A stretch of DNA of 64,000 bases from Acanthosoma haemorrhoidale (GCA_930367205.1 OV884009.1:106103189-106167188), one strand, 5' to 3'; shown: positions 42,801-47,948, counted from the stretch's first letter. Notes: a model not told the origin generated them from the letters alone. Made by a program: numbers and translations.

Positions 42801-45800
42801 GTAACAGCAACCTGTCACCAACCACAGCTACCAACTGCTGCAACAACCAACAGAAGACTTTCCTTATTTTCTATGTTACAGGAGCCAATAAATGTAACTC
42901 ATCACCATGGGCGAGACTCTATAGGCTAGAGGTCATCACTGTGTTAATCTATCTTTTTATGTAATTGGTTGAGCAAGTTTATGAAATGTTAAGTATGAAG
43001 CAAATAACAAAAATTATGATGTTAAGTGGCATAATTATTATCAAGATGATTTCTATATCATTAAAAGATAAGAGAAGAAAGCGGGATCCAGTCGAGATGT
43101 CATCGCAGATTTATCACTATGAGCGACCCAATGGCTTCACTTATCACCCGGAATGATGCCTGCTTATCATCATTTACAGATAATTATCAACTATCATTTC
43201 TGAAGACAACTAATATGGAAGAATTTTATTTTAGACAGAAGAGATGAGATTATTAAAAATACCAAACAGGTCAATAAATTTTGTTTTATACTATACATTT
43301 TGTTTAATGGAAAAAAAATGCATTTATGTATTTATAAATAAAATAAAATGAAATTGTAAAAGTTATAAGTGCATCTTTAGGCATTTATTTATCACATAAA
43401 TTCATACACAATTGATTGAGATTCTAAATAAATGTCAGAATCAGGTCTAATTTAGAATAGAAAGAAAATGTCACTGTTCAAGAAGCTTTGAAATATCTTC
43501 TACTCTCCCAAAAAGTTTTTAAAAAAAGTTTAATATCTCCAAATGCCAATAATTCATAAATACAAGCATATAGTTGTATTAATAATGCAACGCACAATTT
43601 ATGTTGGAGGAGGTCATTATGCTGTACTTGGTAGTTGCTATTATTATTATTGTATTAAAAGGTATTTCAAAATAATAACGGTTCAGAATCGGTTTTCAAC
43701 TGCTACTGAGACTGCTCAACTTCTTTGTACATCTTGAGGAGTAGCAATATGGGCAGAAACTGCTAGAAGAAGAATTGCTGAAGTGAATTAAAACCCTCAA
43801 AGAGCAGCACCAGGGCCGTTATTGACAAAAGAAGATAGTAGAGCTCTGTGTTCACCATTGAAGAAATTCCAACCCATACCATACCCTCCCAGTGACATTA
43901 CATTCAGTGGAGCACTCACAAAGCCTTCGTTAAACTCTCAGGCCTCGGTAGGCTCTCATCAGTCTATCTCGTGTGTAAAGAGAGAAGGGTAACTCTTCTG
44001 AAAACAGCATGTAGCTCTATTTCTTTTCTTTAAGTGTCACCGAGCAAATTCCAAACTAGCTCTATAATATTCTCTGGTCAACAATGGCCCTGACGCTGGT
44101 CTCTAAATTCACTTTAACAAGTTTTCTCCTAACAGTTTCTGCATATATTGCTACTCCCTAAGTTGTACAAGGCAGTTGAGCAGCCTCGGTAGCAGTTGAA
44201 ATCCGATTTCGAAGCATGTTTAGAATAATAAACTGATTAGCTCTTGGCTCCTGTTCTTGGCACGGTCTGCGATTCCGCCTATCTAACTACACAAAAGTAA
44301 CGTTTAATTGTTCTCCAAACCGTTGTTTCAGGTAAACCCAATGCACAGGCTCCATATCTTTGGCCTCAACCGTCTTCCACTAAAGCAACAGCAAGGGCTA
44401 CTTGCTCGCCTATCAAAACAATTTTTTTAATTAAATTTTTAAAAACCTTTTGCCATATTTTTAGAGACCAGTTACACAAAAAATCAAAATAGAAATGTCT
44501 TTAAAATTTTTTGAATATTTATTGGCTATTTCCTTCATATTTATACCCCCTATCACTGTAAACGTTTAATATTAATTAAAAAATAATTTAAAACCAAATG
44601 AATTCTATTAGGAAGCAAATATTTGAATTTGTTTATGTGCGTTACTTTTTTGGGGGGATACTGTATGAAGGAAAACAAAAACTTACAACTAAGCCTAAAT
44701 GTGTACTTGATTTTAATATTATTAACGTCTCAACCCCAAAGTGTGATTCAATTATTGTTTACCATATAATTAATATATTCAATGTTGTGTTAATTTTGAA
44801 AAATTGTATATTTTTTTTAAGGAAAACAAAATTCAAAGTTATGTCACTTAAATAGTAGCAAGAAAAATGTACACTAATTGAATCAAAATAAATAATAAAG
44901 ACAATGTATCATCACAGTAATCAAATATTTTAGCAAAAGTATACATACTTATATTTTTTTAAATAGTTACAAACCAGTACTTTTGTATTAAATCTACATC
45001 TGCAATAAGATATTTGTCAGTTATTAATTTTCTGTAACTATAAATTGTATGTAATTAAAAATTTAACAGACCGAGTCATAAACAATCATTAAGAAAATAT
45101 TATTATACAACAAATTCTATTTGTTTAGAGGAATAGTGTTAATTTAATTTTTGAATAGGAGCTGATAAAAATGAAATCATTATTTTATATGCTGTTTTTT
45201 GGTATAATTTATTTTTCAATAACAAATAATTTAGAGTCAACTAATTAAGCTTTTTTTTTCTAACAGCTTTCATTCTTTCTATCTACAAACAAGATTATAT
45301 AATTATAATTACACAAATAATATGAGGTAATATAGTACCCTTAGTAACAGCGAATTTTTTTTTCTAACAATTTAGACAGACATTACTAGAATCAGTTGGC
45401 TGATTTTGATTCTAGTAAACTGCACACATGATTAATTATCCATGTATAATTAACTATAAACTAACTCCGCCTTCTGAATGACACAAATCAAATTTTAAAA
45501 AACAATAACCTGTCTTCAAATCTGTCCTTTGCTATTATTGGAAACATACATTATAAAAAAGTAATACAGTTGCATATTAAGAAACTAATTAACTTATAAT
45601 AATTCATTAAATAATTATGGAGCCATTTCACATTAAATATTTCTATTCATCGGTGGTTAGTGGAACATGACATGCAAAGATGATTAACATTTTTTGTTTG
45701 TATATGTTGAACATCCTTATGTACCCCAAACTTAGGACTATTATTAATAAAATTCAGTCCTATCATACTAATACTAGTGCTTCAATAAAATACATATTGA

Positions 45801-46187
45801 TGTGTCATTAGACAAATATTAATCTAACAATAATTTAAAATGTTGTTGTAAGGACCAAACAACAAAAACCACAGATCCAAACATTTGACAAATAGATAGA
45901 GGTAGAGCTCAAATGATAACACCATTGAGCCATGATAACTATTGAGAGAATAACAGACAACAAACTGTAAATAATACTGAATCTGATTATAAGAGGTTGA
46001 TTTTGAGGTGGAATTAGCAAGCAAGTATGATATTGATTCAAGTGTCAACATACTGCTGTCATAAGAGCTCATTTATCTTGAACAAAATGTTTGATGTGTC
46101 TCCTGATACGGCGTGTATTTAATTACTACTACTATTACTACTAGTACTGCTGCTAAGGTTACCTCCGGTAGGTGAGGAAGCCGACAT
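425..46187 (-). CDS. IVNS1ABP: BTB-BACK-kelch protein, IVNS1ABP-like (11 coding exons, 3' end off window)
   Basis: Kelch-like protein of the influenza virus NS1A-binding protein family (KLHL39), a host protein. Family members bind actin and act as Cullin-3 adaptors; function here is inferred from the family. Joined exons: 46163-46187, 23339-23505, 20720-20895, 19593-19791, 19336-19512, 19118-19249, 18891-19017, 8862-9050, 8618-8717, 2664-2809, 425-550. Every junction keeps phase with GT-AG sites and yields about 521 residues without a stop. BTB lies at roughly residues 35-140, BACK at 145-290, a low-complexity linker at 290-365, and three kelch blades follow. The best family match is exon 4 (AANQLKIDRVVKVCG). 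The vertebrate protein is about 640 residues, so the last two or three blades should lie left of base 1. The start is the first in-frame ATG, with an in-frame TAG 57 bases upstream. Family assignment is strong; exact orthology is inference. Confidence 0.85.
1221..1715. repeat. Unidentified interspersed repeat, copy A
   Basis: Shares order and many blocks with 3635-4165: TGTTTTGACCTGA at the left, a middle containing TTTGAATGCTT-like and AAGAGGTCTA-like blocks, then a stretch ending GAACC(C)A/TGAG. Diverged, with indels. No ORF or terminal repeats recognised. Intronic. Confidence 0.55.
2664..2809 (-). CDS. IVNS1ABP: Exon 10: second kelch blade
   Basis: Acceptor TTGAAAG|GTTCAA, donor ACATGG|GTAGCT. 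Codes FNIAVINDKVFAVGGCNG, then W-E-R-V-A-S-L-P-L-A-R-S-N-M. Kelch Gly-Gly, Glu-Val and Trp are spaced as in the family. Confidence 0.9.
3635..4165. repeat. Unidentified interspersed repeat, copy B
   Basis: Second, diverged copy of the repeat at 1221-1715 in the same orientation. Just to its left (3477-3541) is ATCC-AAAC...AATATCGG, which resembles an end of a pogo/Tigger-like element. Confidence 0.5.
4166..8478. other. Intron, no gene found
   Basis: AT-rich intron 9 of the kelch gene on the minus strand. I see homopolymer A and T runs (for example 8277-8295) and a possible MITE end at 6954 (ACAGTAAAACCTCACTAATTC). Nothing codes convincingly. Confidence 0.5.
8479..8633. repeat. Direct duplication, copy A (contains end of exon 9)
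   Basis: About 155 bases repeated at 9312-9465 with roughly ten differences. Copy A is the functional one: it includes the last 16 coding bases of exon 9, its donor site and the start of intron 9. Confidence 0.9.
8618..8717 (-). CDS. IVNS1ABP: Exon 9: first kelch blade
   Basis: Acceptor TTGTTCAG|GCGGTT, donor GGAAG|GTAACT. Codes GGYDRGECLRSVELYSP, then WRSLSPMHEARGR, a complete kelch core (GG, Y, W spacing). The last 16 bases of the exon and the donor are copied at 9312-9465. Confidence 0.92.
8862..9050 (-). CDS. IVNS1ABP: Exon 8: end of linker and first kelch strand
   Basis: Acceptor TTTGTAG|ATCAGA, donor TTTGTG|GTAAGT. Ends with MANVKCGAGCANLNGSLLVC, the typical strand that leads into a kelch Gly-Gly pair; that pair is completed by exon 9. 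189 bases, phase 1 to phase 1. Separated from exon 7 by a 9.8-kb intron. Confidence 0.85.
9312..9465. repeat. Direct duplication, copy B (orphan exon end and donor)
   Basis: Copy of 8479-8633 lying in the intron upstream of exon 8. It carries the same GAAGCCAGGGGAAG|GTAACTC exon end and donor but no acceptor or upstream exon, so it should be silent unless used as a cryptic donor. Confidence 0.88.
9596..11330 (-). mobile_element. hAT-family transposon remnant (GTF2IRD2/ZBED-like transposase)
   Basis: Left end begins CAGGGGCGGCCAACC, a hAT-type terminus. Minus-strand pieces of transposase are recognisable in several frames: IKPHGDGKQVIKPSL near 11130-11080, then WRFDEIAKELNSQVIS and FSLALDKL (11015-10776), then ALMGLLPWS and CIINQEALCAKELEL (10766-10482). 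These match, in order, the PH-G-IKP, DD-A-x-x-x-E-x-L, F-x-L-x-L-D and CIIHQEALC-type blocks of hAT transposases related to GTF2IRD2 and ZBED5. Stops and frameshifts break it throughout. The right terminus was not found, so a target duplication cannot be tested. Confidence 0.75.
11331..12739. other. Intron, no gene found
   Basis: Intronic sequence of the kelch gene. 11390-12060 is less AT-rich and repeat-like but shows no termini or coding I could name. The rest is AT-rich. Confidence 0.4.
12740..13239. other. Assembly gap of exactly 500 N
   Basis: A run of 500 undetermined bases in the 9.8-kb intron between exons 8 and 7. The round length suggests a scaffolding placeholder rather than a measured size. 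The exon phases join without it, so no coding exon need be hidden here. Confidence 0.98.
13240..14092. other. Intron with an interspersed repeat
   Basis: 13842-13935 (TTAATTATGACAAAGCAG... ACCATTGTGGCAT) is repeated at 18153-18220 and more distantly at 41418-41530. Family unidentified. No gene seen. Confidence 0.45.
14093..14267 (+). repeat. copia-1 5' LTR
   Basis: 175 bases, starts TGTCAGGAG and ends CGCTAACA (TG...CA). It differs from the 3' LTR at one site in the GGATAT(T/G)TTG region, two adjacent sites (CCC/CTG) and one in CATGTCGA(A/T). Confidence 0.95.
14268..14281 (+). other. copia-1 primer-binding site (initiator tRNA-Met, internal)
   Basis: GGTTATGGGCCCAG lies directly after the 5' LTR. 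It complements the anticodon-loop region of eukaryotic initiator tRNA-Met, not its 3' end. Drosophila copia is known to prime from such a half-tRNA. The same 14 bases abut the LTRs of copia-2 and copia-3. Confidence 0.88.
14363..15100 (+). pseudogene. copia-1 gag
   Basis: Nucleocapsid protein of the element, 245 residues. Opens MASSTVYPQLDDSNYKNWKF, the usual copia gag start, and carries a UBN2-type core (RKRLLSLKCTTPLQEHFNKF). The zinc knuckle CYGCSESGH-x4-Y has lost its final Cys (Tyr instead). A one-base indel in the TTTT run near 15090 puts the downstream protease in another frame. Confidence 0.9.
15101..17289 (+). pseudogene. copia-1 pol (protease, integrase, truncated RT, RNase H)
   Basis: Protease active site FILDSGCTDHL near 15185. 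In-frame stops at 15486 (TAA) and 15561 (TGA) precede the GAG-pre-integrase motif WHLRLGH. Integrase Asp-Asp-Glu motifs are visible (DDFSHF, DNGGEF) to about 16280, where a small deletion shifts frame. RT begins around 16600 (STKWVFTMKEDGMKKARLVA) and stops after RGFQE. The sequence then jumps straight to RNase H (WHSRKQTCVALSTMEAAY) and the usual end LFTKPL. The missing part is most of the RT palm. Confidence 0.9.
17375..17549 (+). repeat. copia-1 3' LTR
   Basis: 175 bases, same ends as the 5' LTR, followed by the AAATC target duplication. About 2% divergence from its partner points to an insertion older than copia-2 or copia-3 in this window. Confidence 0.95.
17555..18890. other. Intron, no gene found
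   Basis: AT-rich intron 7 sequence next to copia-1, with the second copy of the 13842 repeat at 18153-18220. A 67-codon frame at 18515-18718 has no recognisable features. Confidence 0.45.
18891..19017 (-). CDS. IVNS1ABP: Exon 7: Lys-rich linker between BACK and kelch
   Basis: Acceptor CTTTAATAG|AAAAAA and donor CTGAAAG|GTATCA. Codes KKKKALAAAKPRIIMYS and an acidic segment ending in IIAATQLK. Phase 0 in and phase 1 out restore the frame between exons 6 and 8, which otherwise would not join. Linkers are poorly conserved in the family, so support is phase and composition rather than motif. Confidence 0.75.
19118..19249 (-). CDS. IVNS1ABP: Exon 6: end of BACK
   Basis: Acceptor TTATTTAG|ACTCAC, donor AATAAA|GTGTGT, 132 bases in phase 0. 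Codes THMLYLALDNSLQDC, which aligns with the BACK end of the family, followed by an acidic stretch and VQDYKRLSRATAVGN. Confidence 0.8.
19336..19512 (-). CDS. IVNS1ABP: Exon 5: BACK domain
   Basis: Acceptor after a T-rich tract, donor GAAAAG|GTATAC, length 177 in phase 0. Codes FNEIVKTTSFLSLPSVQIEVL and a conserved BACK ending with AFDWLNRA. The L-x-L-P-x-x-x-x-E-V-L motif is standard for the BACK helices that position Cullin-3. Confidence 0.88.
19593..19791 (-). CDS. IVNS1ABP: Exon 4: end of BTB, start of BACK
   Basis: Acceptor TTTTTCAG|ACTTGAG, donor GAAAAT|GTATGA. Codes ELEPDEVKSVFVAANQLKI, then DRVVKVCGAHLVNNL and KVDAFISEN. The A-A-x-x-L-K-x-D-R-V-x-x-V-C-G pattern is the most diagnostic IVNS1ABP-family stretch in the gene. 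Confidence 0.92.
20720..20895 (-). CDS. IVNS1ABP: Exon 3: BTB core
   Basis: Acceptor TTTAG|GTTGAA, donor TCCAG|GTAAAC. Codes the central BTB signature PAHRVILASVSPHLMELF and, at the end, LVDYAYTS, the conserved helix that follows the BTB beta-sheet. Ends in phase 2 and joins exon 4 to make an Arg codon. Confidence 0.9.
20896..23218. other. Intron 2, no gene found
   Basis: Non-coding. 21958-22130 (GTCCCGGTTGGATCC ... ending in AAACAAACAAACAA) looks like a retroposed, tRNA-derived fragment. 21229-21245 (GGCTCAGTTGGTAGAGC) matches a tRNA A box, but no matching B box or cloverleaf follows. Confidence 0.4.
23219..23282. repeat. Tandem duplication, 2 x 32 bp
   Basis: Two identical 32-base units (ATCCAGCACGACACAAGTAA...CCTAC) with no spacer, 57 bases 3' of exon 2 in the gene's direction, inside intron 2. 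Confidence 0.95.
23339..23505 (-). CDS. IVNS1ABP: Exon 2: acidic N-terminus and start of BTB
   Basis: Acceptor TTTTAG|GTGG and donor CTTCAG|GTAGGT. Codes an acidic serine-rich leader (SSSIDSDDEE) and then the hallmark BTB opening HPGSILHSINMMRKN...FCDVVLQ. Begins in phase 1, so an upstream exon is required; no Met precedes the BTB core within this exon. Confidence 0.85.
23503..23599. repeat. Local duplication, copy A (exon 2 acceptor)
   Basis: 97 bases containing the last bases of intron 1, the acceptor TTTTAG and the first three bases of exon 2. Repeated at 24116-24212 with 2 differences. Confidence 0.93.
24116..24212. repeat. Local duplication, copy B (orphan acceptor)
   Basis: Near-identical copy of 23503-23599, about 610 bases upstream of exon 2 in the gene's direction. 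It brings an intact acceptor and its polypyrimidine-type tract, followed by sequence with no recognised coding. Confidence 0.93.
24789..24975 (-). repeat. Gypsy-type 3' LTR
   Basis: 187 bases. Differs from its partner by scattered substitutions and by the length of an A run near 24812-24830. Preceded on the minus strand by AGCTGGTAGGGGGG, a good purine tract. Confidence 0.88.
25380..26520 (-). pseudogene. Gypsy-type gag/integrase remnant
   Basis: Gag start at about 26496 (DLEKFSGELGELNHFIKGGD). Integrase zinc-binding domain at 26250-26170 (HQGKTNHRGIDATLQVLKKS) in another frame, continuing CDTCL. Catalytic core at 26100-25735 with D (LQADTFTW), D (DAGREFDN) and the expected C-terminal E position read as D (KSRGDVELLHS). 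Then YNHSIHSATGFSPVETLF at 25670-25620. A run of 9 G near 26100 and a run of 9 C near 26171 mark the frameshifts. Non-functional. Confidence 0.85.
26732..26921 (-). repeat. Gypsy-type 5' LTR
   Basis: 190 bases, with a 16-base A run. Directly inside it on the minus strand is TGGTGCCGAAACCCGGGA, an 18-base site starting TGG as expected for pairing with a tRNA 3' CCA end. I could not name the tRNA with confidence. Confidence 0.88.
26926..28849. other. Intron 1, no gene found
   Basis: 27280-27640 is GC-richer than its surroundings and repeat-like, but no terminus or protein was recognised. 28440-28740 may be an upstream part of the piggyBac-like remnant; I could not confirm it. Confidence 0.35.
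28850..28948 (+). pseudogene. piggyBac-like transposase, C-terminal cysteine-rich end
   Basis: Codes GKRKRYDPCNKSKYRKGQ followed by VYKKCHKCICREH and a TAA stop. The C-x(n)-C-x2-C-x-C-x-x-H pattern at the extreme C-terminus is the DNA-binding cysteine-rich domain typical of piggyBac-family transposases. Upstream sequence has stops, so only the tail is clear. 29433-29447 (GGGTCATATTGACCC) is a palindrome of the kind found near piggyBac-like ends. Confidence 0.7.
28949..30411. other. Intron 1, no gene found
   Basis: AT-rich. Contains the GGGTCATATTGACCC palindrome at 29433-29447 and a G-rich patch at 29612-29630. No coding recognised. Confidence 0.4.
30412..30981. mobile_element. MITE, pogo/Tigger-like termini
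   Basis: Left end CAGTAGAAACCCGATAATTCGTA and right end TACGAAATATCGGGATTCCACTG are inverted copies with a few mismatches, flanked by TA on both sides (30410-30411, 30982-30983). 570 bases. Sub-terminal repeats of the ATTATCGGGA motif recur inside. No transposase. CAGT ends plus a TA duplication place it in the Tc1/mariner/pogo group. Confidence 0.8.
31270..31425 (-). repeat. tRNA-derived SINE fragment
   Basis: On the minus strand, GGATCGATCCCCGTCTCGCC is a B-box region, followed by body sequence GGATGGGTCTGGTCA that matches the two SINEs at 42370-42775. A box is decayed. Confidence 0.6.
31626..31684 (-). mobile_element. Tiny retroposed insert with 14-bp target duplication
   Basis: The 14-base word GCCTGAGCAGAACT occurs at 31626-31639 and 31671-31684. 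Between them lie 31 bases that read on the minus strand as CTTCCCCGTGTGGGCCAAAC followed by 11 A. A poly(A)-ended insert with a long target duplication is the signature of LINE-mediated retroposition, here of a very 5'-truncated copy. Confidence 0.75.
31685..33780. other. Intron 1, no gene found
   Basis: 32350-32415 and 33260-33420 share blocks with the repeat family at 40080-40312. 33037-33258 is an open frame of 73 codons with no recognised motif. Confidence 0.4.
33792..33847. repeat. (TA)n microsatellite
   Basis: About 28 uninterrupted TA units, followed by shorter TA tracts up to 33880. Likely length-polymorphic and cruciform-prone. Confidence 0.97.
34190..34995 (+). pseudogene. Nuclear mitochondrial insertion: ND4L then ND4 (NUMT)
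   Basis: Reads as two mitochondrial complex I genes in the order and orientation of the insect mitochondrial genome. ND4L: SGMLCFNQIRKHILLYICLE near 34205-34265 (the RKH-x-L-x5-LE core), VFEGSLGL at 34440-34465, then NQDDYLSRMSVLS near 34490. ND4 starts around 34530 and reaches the conserved ES-S-x-I-x-T-x-x-L-x-x-GW-x-YQ-x-ER-x-x-AG block at 34817-34900 (SLESSIIATFSLFFGWDYQL, then ERLTAGLN). Some tryptophans need TGA and frameshifts are present, so it is non-functional in the nucleus. Very AT-rich. The exact ends are uncertain. Confidence 0.75.
34996..35806. other. Intron 1, no gene found
   Basis: 35180-35380 has a faint resemblance to mitochondrial 16S rRNA (AACCGCAGTATCC, AAAGGTAATAATC), but not enough to extend the NUMT. 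Otherwise featureless. Confidence 0.3.
35807..35944. repeat. Direct repeat, copy A
   Basis: About 138 bases (GTTAAGAATTGATTCAAG ... CGCTACCAATGGCCAAAG) repeated in the same orientation at 36077-36216 with roughly 12-15 differences. Confidence 0.9.
36077..36216. repeat. Direct repeat, copy B
   Basis: Second copy of 35807-35944, spaced by 132 bases. Together they suggest an old tandem duplication of about 270 bases. No coding recognised. Confidence 0.9.
36789..36883. repeat. Tandem repeat, 2.2 x 43 bp
   Basis: Two identical 43-base units beginning AATTATTATATACGCTGAGC, plus the first 9 bases of a third. Confidence 0.95.
36884..37683. other. Intron 1, repeat-like, no gene found
   Basis: 36940-37250 is GC-richer and looks like a decayed mobile element, but I could not name it. 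37255-37375 matches the repeat family at 46384-46622 in the same orientation. Confidence 0.35.
37684..37849 (-). repeat. copia-2 3' LTR
   Basis: On the minus strand begins TGTTGAAATATTG and ends TTTGACA. Preceded by the purine tract GAGAAGGGG. Confidence 0.95.
37971..38990 (-). pseudogene. copia-2 RT C-terminus and RNase H
   Basis: An open stretch of about 335 codons. Begins in RT just before LVLFVDDILLVG, the catalytic box (F-V-D-D), and continues through VPYRQLIGGLMYLC and ATSYLSRFLDRPN. RNase H motifs follow: AYSDADWAGD, ALSTAEVEYVAAAQ, KVDNKSAI. It ends ADILTKGL. No internal stop. The N-terminal half of pol is missing, so the remaining frame has no start of its own. Confidence 0.92.
39000..39218. 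repeat. Perfect 97-bp inverted repeat inside copia-2
   Basis: Arms 39000-39096 and 39122-39218 are exact reverse complements, with a 25-base loop. The right arm is gag in its normal orientation; the left arm is the same gag stretch flipped. Transcribed RNA would form a very stable hairpin. Confidence 0.97.
39098..39444 (-). pseudogene. copia-2 gag N-terminus
   Basis: Starts MAANNNVTIFPQLTDTNFKN and runs through KWKFRVTTLL-type and VFERKSTISKLLVRKKLL blocks to CTTSLQDHF at about 39100. There true gag ends and the frame runs into an inverted copy of itself, giving a meaningless tail. No zinc knuckle remains. Confidence 0.9.
39552..39717 (-). repeat. copia-2 5' LTR
   Basis: 166 bases, no difference found against 37684-37849. 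Followed on the minus strand by the GGTTATGGGCCCAG primer site at 39538-39551, the same as in copia-1 and copia-3. Confidence 0.95.
40080..40312 (+). repeat. Interspersed repeat, copy in + orientation
   Basis: ATTGATACAATAAGGTCTAAGG ... GTGTACTTGAATGAAGACTT ... TTATGTAAATATCTG is the reverse complement of 46384-46622, with scattered differences. Shorter relatives lie at 32350-32415 and 37255-37375. No coding seen. Confidence 0.85.
40313..42369. other. Intron 1, no gene found
   Basis: 41000-41160 is the uninterrupted relative of 51600-52060, which carries a MITE. 41418-41530 belongs to the 13842 repeat family. 42053-42066 is a short (CT)n run. Confidence 0.45.
42370..42531 (-). repeat. tRNA-derived SINE (minus)
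   Basis: On the minus strand: A-box-like TAGCTGAGTGGTTGA at 42508-42522, B box GGTTCGATCCC at 42469-42479, then a body GATGGATCTGGTCAGGGTTGATT shared with the plus-strand SINE next to it. The tRNA-like head is 42461-42531. Confidence 0.8.
42605..42775 (+). repeat. tRNA-derived SINE (plus)
   Basis: A box TCTAGTGGTTAGAAA near 42615 and B box GGTTCCGATCTCC at 42651-42663, followed by the same body (CTGGTCGGGGTTAATTCAG ... GGGATAAATGGGTGGCTACT) as the minus-strand copy. The two SINEs face away from each other, 5' ends 74 bases apart. Confidence 0.8.
42776..43689. other. Intron 1, no confirmed gene
   Basis: 42965-43156 is a 63-codon frame whose last part (KRRKRDPVEMSSQIYHYERP) has a coding-like, charged composition, but I recognise no family and it has no splice context. 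The rest is AT-rich. Confidence 0.3.
43690..43870 (+). pseudogene. Tc1-like transposase remnant (plus)
   Basis: Reads NRFSTATETAQLLCTS, stop, GVAIWAETARRRIAEVN, stop, NPQRAAPGPLLTKEDSRAL. This matches the second helix-turn-helix and the I-S-x-x-T-V-R-R-R-L / P-L-L-T-K-x-H blocks of Tc1-family transposases. Broken by two stops. Confidence 0.7.
44020..44663 (-). mobile_element. Tc1-like element remnant (minus, 5' half)
   Basis: Right end ...GGGGATACTG abuts a TA (44664-44665) and matches the end of the MITE at 52006. Moving left on the minus strand: an untranslated AT-rich leader, then GEQVALAVALVEDG, LGLPETTVWRTIKRY, NQFIILNMLRNRISTATEAAQ and GVAIYAETVRRKLVKVN, the two helix-turn-helix domains of Tc1 transposase in order. 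Stops are present and the catalytic DDE part is missing. Converges with the plus-strand remnant at 43690. Confidence 0.75.
44325..45001. repeat. 677-bp direct duplication, copy A
   Basis: Nearly identical to 48987-49662. Includes the 5' third of the Tc1-like element and 340 bases of its outside flank, so it is a segmental duplication, not two independent insertions. Confidence 0.92.
45002..46162. other. Intron 1, 5' end, no gene found
   Basis: AT-rich, begins directly after exon 1. A short run of ACT/AGT trinucleotides lies at 46122-46150, just inside the intron. Confidence 0.4.
46163..46187 (-). CDS. IVNS1ABP: Exon 1 (coding part): start codon and 8 residues
   Basis: ATG at 46187-46185 followed by SASSPTG and donor GGAG|GTAACC. 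The exon ends one base into a codon, exactly the phase needed by the exon at 23505, and the join codes MSASSPTGGGKLGYSSS. An in-frame TAG 19 codons upstream makes this the first usable Met. The surrounding 150 bases are clearly more GC-rich than the flanks. The link across 22.7 kb rests on phase and context and needs transcript support. Confidence 0.6.
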
Positions 46188-46340
46188 TTGGCCGAAGGAT
46201 GGACGCTGGGTAGCTTCAGAGAACAGAGCTGGAAGAACCTGGAGCTAACGAAGCCGAGCAACTACTAGCAATTGTTCGCTATCGACCCGGCACACCTCAG
46301 GGGTGGGGGCACTCATTCAACAAAACACCACCGCCACTGC
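46188..46340 (-). promoter_or_regulatory. Probable 5' UTR and proximal promoter of the kelch gene
   Basis: A GC-rich stretch directly upstream of the start codon, unlike the AT-rich flanks. On the minus strand it holds a CCCCACCCC box (about 46304-46313) and a short GTTGAATGAGTG stretch that could include an initiator. No TATA box is obvious. The transcription start cannot be placed from sequence alone. Confidence 0.35.
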
Positions 46341-46383
46341 CAACTTGATAGCCATAAACCATTCTAGATCCCCTTCTCCAATT

Positions 46384-46622
46384 AATTTCAGATATTTACA
46401 TATAATATAAATAATCCAATCCAAATAGTCTAAAAACAGAAGGCTAACACCATTGCTCTTCAATACGAACAAAGTCTTCATTCAAGTACACATCAATTTT
46501 AATTTATGAAATAATATTAATAAAAAACATTATGACAAAAACTAAAGCTAGATGCTATTAGGAAAACATTTTTTCGTCGTATATTATGCCCTTAGACCTT
46601 ATTGTATCCATGCTATCAATAC
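46384..46622 (-). repeat. Interspersed repeat, inverted copy
   Basis: Reverse-complement relative of 40080-40312, lying just upstream of the host gene's GC-rich 5' region. Family not identified. Confidence 0.85.
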
Positions 46623-47948
46623 TATTATGACATATACACTTATTTTCTTGATGTTTGAGCGTGATGTGAGGGCCCTAAGCTGTATGGGAGTTAGTATATC
46701 CTGTAATTATTGGAAAAAATAATGATGTGTGGATTGTATAGAATGCATAAAATTAATGTTTAAATAATGTCACGGGCTTATTATCCAAAGGTGCTTACAT
46801 GAAAGCTAAAAGTAAAGGATTACAATTAAAAACAAAACAATGAAGATTAAATAACTGAAAATAGTTTTATCGAGTTGGATGCTCCGACATACGCTGTCGA
46901 CACGTTTTTGTTGTTAGCCATTTTTATTTTATATAGAGAGATAATTTATTTATTTCATGTTACGTGTACTTAATAAATATAGTTTCTAGAGCGCCTCTAA
47001 ACCCAAAGTAAAATGCAATTAATACATAAAACTAAATATCCACTGGAAAACAAAAATAAATCAACAACTAAAAGACTAATTTCTAGTGGCCCTTAAAAAT
47101 AAAATGAATGAGCTATGTATCTTCTTCCTAGTTGGTACATTATGCAAAAAACGTTTTACTAGATTATTGTTGGTACACTACAATTGTCAAGAAACCTTTG
47201 AGTAGTTTATTTTACTATGTTATAAATAAAGTTAATATCAGCAGTATCTTGTAGTTGGTAGACGACAGTACTCCTAGGTGAATGTGGTCTTGAATTGTTA
47301 GGAATTCATTTTGTATTCTGTGCAGTTTAAGGAGGTCATACTCCAGAATGGGATTCATAGGTTAATGGAGTTCTGAAAAGCTTTTTATACATAATTGATT
47401 TTTATTTTATCGGCACTTTAGGTGTTTTGCAAAGGGATGAAAACACTAATAAGATTACAGCCTTGTGCCGTTATAGACTTTACATAAGGTGTAAAGGTTA
47501 AGCCTTTATCGAAAATTATGTCTACGTACTGAACAGCCTGGGGCCAGTCAAGTTCAGTATTTCCTAAATTAATTTGTGGGATTGATAAGGGCTAAAGTTT
47601 TGGTGAATAGAATTGCATCCGCTTTTTCAATATTTATTTTTAATTTCTATAGGTGAAAGAACTTACTAATTTAAATTTAAATAAAGTTGATTTGTGAGTG
47701 AGCTGTTCATTGCAACGAAGGAACAAATGAAGGAAGGGTCATTGGCCAAATCCTGCACCTAAATCTTCAGTTTGGGGCGAGTTGGGTTGGCGTTTAAAGA
47801 AATAAAATAGAACGAATGAAATGATGGATGATTACATTAAACTTATAACTTACACAAACACGATTTTTAACACGGGGTTGAAAACAGCATATGGCATAGG
47901 GCTCGGAGTAAGTGAATTAACATTGTTTGATGACACATTTGTTTTATA
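46623..47948. other. Upstream intergenic, no gene found
   Basis: Outside the host gene. 47230-47800 reads like a decayed retroelement (several short frames, moderate GC), but I could not assign it. Confidence 0.35.

Noticed and set aside
42965..43156. 63-codon frame ending in a charged, coding-like segment
   Set aside because: No recognised family, no splice context, intronic and on the strand opposite to the host gene. Left unannotated as a gene.
46073..46261. 62-codon minus-strand frame overlapping exon 1
   Set aside because: It is in a different frame from the spliced model and reads through the donor. The MSASSPTG frame fits phase and has an upstream stop.
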